Source: an uncultured Spirochaetales bacterium (GTDB lineage: Bacteria > Spirochaetota > Spirochaetia > Treponematales > Treponemataceae). Taken from it: a stretch of 24,087 bases of DNA. A model generated the notes under the pieces. It ran no database searches, was not told where the DNA came from, and saw only the letters and a program-made list of their open reading frames with translations. Shown here one piece after another: positions 22,396 through 24,087 of the stretch. Position numbers and translations under genes: made by a program. The first letter of the stretch is position 1; each line of letters opens with the position of its first letter. The DNA is taken from assembly GCA_946061495.1 (NCBI GenBank), contig CAMGSV010000010.1, positions 1 to 24,087 on the forward strand, given 5' to 3'.

Positions 22396-22883
22396 CATTT
22401 GCCATCATCGACATAGTTTTTCTTGTCATCATCCTGGTGATGGCCATAAAAGGGGCTGTCAACGGATTTATTGCCGAGGCCTTTGGGAAGGCCGCCTTTT
22501 TGGTGGGCTTACTGGTGGGAGTTCTGTTTTACACTGAGTTGTCCATGGTGCTGGTGCAGTGGATTTCAGTGGTTGTTTTGGCCCATATTGTTTCCTTTCT
22601 GCTGCTGTTCGTCGTTACCTTTCTGATAATCAAGGTGATTCAGCACGTGTTGGGGGGCATTTTCAAGGGGGACATTCTTGGCAGCTTGAATCGTGCCCTG
22701 GGCTTCTTTCTGGGGCTGGCGGAGGGAGTGCTGATTGTTGCGGTGATTCTCCTGGTGCTCCATGTTCAGCCCTGGATTCAGGTGGATTCCCTGTTGGCGG
22801 GCAGCTTTGTTGACGCATTGTTTGCCAGTCCCCTGAACCAGTCGGTTGATTTCGTCAACCGGGAGGTGATGCCTCATGTTTGA
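22392..22883 (+). CDS. CvpA-family membrane protein
   Basis: The 163-residue protein has four predicted membrane helices (about 5-20, 27-50, 60-90, 100-125). An N-terminal IIDIVFLVIILVMAIKGAVNGFI segment is typical of CvpA/colicin V production proteins. CvpA proteins are poorly understood; they have been linked to envelope stress and bile resistance in other bacteria. The ATG overlaps the murG stop by 4 nt, and the 3' end overlaps holB by 8 nt, so it is clearly operon-coupled. The C-terminal extension after about residue 130 is soluble. Confidence 0.85.
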   Translation: MTFAIIDIVFLVIILVMAIKGAVNGFIAEAFGKAAFLVGLLVGVLFYTELSMVLVQWISVVVLAHIVSFLLLFVVTFLIIKVIQHVLGGIFKGDILGSLNRALGFFLGLAEGVLIVAVILLVLHVQPWIQVDSLLAGSFVDALFASPLNQSVDFVNREVMPHV

Positions 22884-24087
22884 GAACCTGCTCTATCAGC
22901 CTGCAAGTCAACAGCTGGCAGAGGATATTCGTCAGGGGAGTTTACCCAATGCCCTGCTTTTTGTGGGGCCGCCTGCCTCCGGCAAGCTGACCTGCGCCTT
23001 GGAGTTGGCCCGTGTGCTGGCTTGTACCGCCACTCCTCGGGGAGACTGGCAGTGTAGCTGCGAGTCCTGTCTCAAGCACAAGTCCCTTGTGAGTACCTCC
23101 CTGCTTTTGGCGGGAAGCAGAAGTTGTTCGCTGGAAATTGCTGCCTCAGCCAAGACCTTCTTGGATGCGGTGTCTTCCAATGCCTCCTATCTAAGGGCTA
23201 CCCGCTACCTTTTTGTCAGGAGCATCAGGAAACTGACGACCCGGTTCAGTCCTGTGCTGTGGGAGGGTGAGGATAAGGTTTCCAAGCTGGCTCCGATGTT
23301 GTCATCAATAGACGAGTATTTGGAGGAACTGGAGAGGTATAGTCTGGATCAAGCGCTGGATCTTGCCAAGCTGGAGAAGTTGGTGAAGGATCTGGTGTCT
23401 CTGGCGGGAAAATTGGAGTCGCTCTTCATGTATGAGTCCATTCCAGTGGCCCAGATGCGGCGGGCCAGCGCCTGGGCACGATACAGGCCTGAATTTGGCA
23501 AGAAGGTGATTGTGCTGGAAAATGCAGACATGATGCAGGAGGGAAGCCGGAACGCCGTGCTGAAGATTCTGGAGGAGCCGCCGGAGGATGTGGTTTTTGT
23601 CCTCACCTCCACCAGGCGGAATGCGGTGATGCCCACCATCCTGTCACGGGTACGGCCCTACAACTTCCTTCTGAGAAACGGAAAGGCCCAGGCCCAGGTG
23701 ATTTCCCGTGTCTTTCACAGCTCGGTGGCTCCAGAAGCTGAGGATGGAGCCTCCATTCAGGACTATCTCCAGTCTTTTTTGCCAGTATCGCCCCAGACGG
23801 TGGAGAGTGCCGGCCGGCAGTTTATCCAGCAGGTGGTGTCTGGGAACCAGCCTGACATCGAGGGAATCGTCAAGACCTGTGGTGGATTTGAGCCTCGGCT
23901 GCTGCTAACCCTCTTCTTCAAGGCCATGTCGGGAGCCCTGCGGGACTTGGCTGTGGGAGGAGATGGTCTGGGACTTGGTCACGTCAGCGTACAGGCTCAG
24001 GATGCCCTCCATCAATTTAGGATGGCGGAGCTGGGAGCTCAGTGCATGGCGGCCCTGCACCAGTGTCACTCCCATATCATAGCTTAT
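22876..24087 (+). CDS. holB: DNA polymerase III delta' subunit (partial, 3' end outside the window)
   Basis: Delta' is the clamp-loader subunit that helps load the sliding clamp. At least 404 codons are visible and the frame is open to the window end. The AAA+ domain starts with a P-loop GPPASGKLT (31-39); Cys 50, 60, 62 and 65 form a zinc site (CxCxxC, slightly different from the common CxxCxxC). Later come KKVIVLENADMM (Walker B-like), GSRNAVLKILEEPPEDVVFVLTST and PTILSRVRPY, where the SRC motif reads SRV. Between the zinc region and Walker B there is an unusual insertion (about 110-195, rich in Leu/Glu, probably helical). The ATG at 22876 overlaps the cvpA-like gene by 8 nt and has GGGAGG (22861-22866) upstream. 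DnaX is excluded because of the weak P-loop and EEPP-linked order, but the full C-terminus is not seen. Confidence 0.88.
   Translation, partial: MFENLLYQPASQQLAEDIRQGSLPNALLFVGPPASGKLTCALELARVLACTATPRGDWQCSCESCLKHKSLVSTSLLLAGSRSCSLEIAASAKTFLDAVSSNASYLRATRYLFVRSIRKLTTRFSPVLWEGEDKVSKLAPMLSSIDEYLEELERYSLDQALDLAKLEKLVKDLVSLAGKLESLFMYESIPVAQMRRASAWARYRPEFGKKVIVLENADMMQEGSRNAVLKILEEPPEDVVFVLTSTRRNAVMPTILSRVRPYNFLLRNGKAQAQVISRVFHSSVAPEAEDGASIQDYLQSFLPVSPQTVESAGRQFIQQVVSGNQPDIEGIVKTCGGFEPRLLLTLFFKAMSGALRDLAVGGDGLGLGHVSVQAQDALHQFRMAELGAQCMAALHQCHSHIIAY

Noticed and set aside
1..24087. CRISPR array, prophage or active insertion sequence
   Set aside because: No regularly spaced direct repeats, no phage structural genes and no intact transposase were seen.

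Overview
The window looks like chromosomal DNA from a spirochaete, most likely a Treponema-type anaerobe. The evidence is a eukaryote-like hexokinase, a FlbB/MotE-like collar protein, spirochaete-style lipoproteins, a rubrerythrin, and a flagellar export block in the order fliQ-fliR-flhB-flhA-flhF-flhG-(membrane protein)-fliA/whiG-(Jag_N+FapA protein)-(small protein)-(membrane coiled-coil/HTH protein). The species cannot be fixed from the sequence. Genes use the standard code with ATG, GTG and TTG starts, usually with a GGAGG-type ribosome binding site.

Layout. 1-650: rubrerythrin and its terminator. 640-1475: tRNA-Val (minus strand) with promoter and terminator, a weak gene remnant, and a decayed, internally deleted IS30-like transposase. 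1410-3611: a UvrD/PcrA helicase gene (minus strand) whose 3' end lies in an imperfect inverted repeat. 3749-5083: hexokinase, divergent from uvrD. The two divergent promoters appear to share one palindromic -35 hexamer. 5173-5817: the FlbB-like gene (minus strand). 5990-7730: two tandem DUF4197 lipoprotein genes, each with a near-copy of the same promoter. 7742-18996: the flagellar export/regulation operon, with an extra promoter after flhG. 19008-20038: a minus-strand outer-membrane-type gene interrupted by an in-frame TGA. 20127-20273: tRNA-Phe. 20324-24087: a tightly overlapping operon of an ankyrin-repeat protein, murG, a cvpA-family gene and holB, the last running off the end.

How the genes work together. 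FliQ, FliR, FlhB and FlhA are membrane parts of the flagellar type III export gate. FlhF and FlhG set flagellar number and position. FliA/WhiG is the late flagellar sigma factor. Four uncharacterised membrane or coiled-coil products are embedded among them. The last resembles Bacillus SwrB in architecture and gene position. The 20.3-24 kb operon combines cell-wall lipid II synthesis (MurG), a CvpA-type membrane protein and the DNA polymerase III delta' clamp-loader subunit.

The most unusual signal is a promoter arrangement. Four genes (uvrD, both DUF4197 genes and the ankyrin gene) each have a -35/17 bp/-10 promoter whose -10 box ends exactly 7 nt before the ATG. They have no convincing Shine-Dalgarno site, which predicts leaderless mRNAs.
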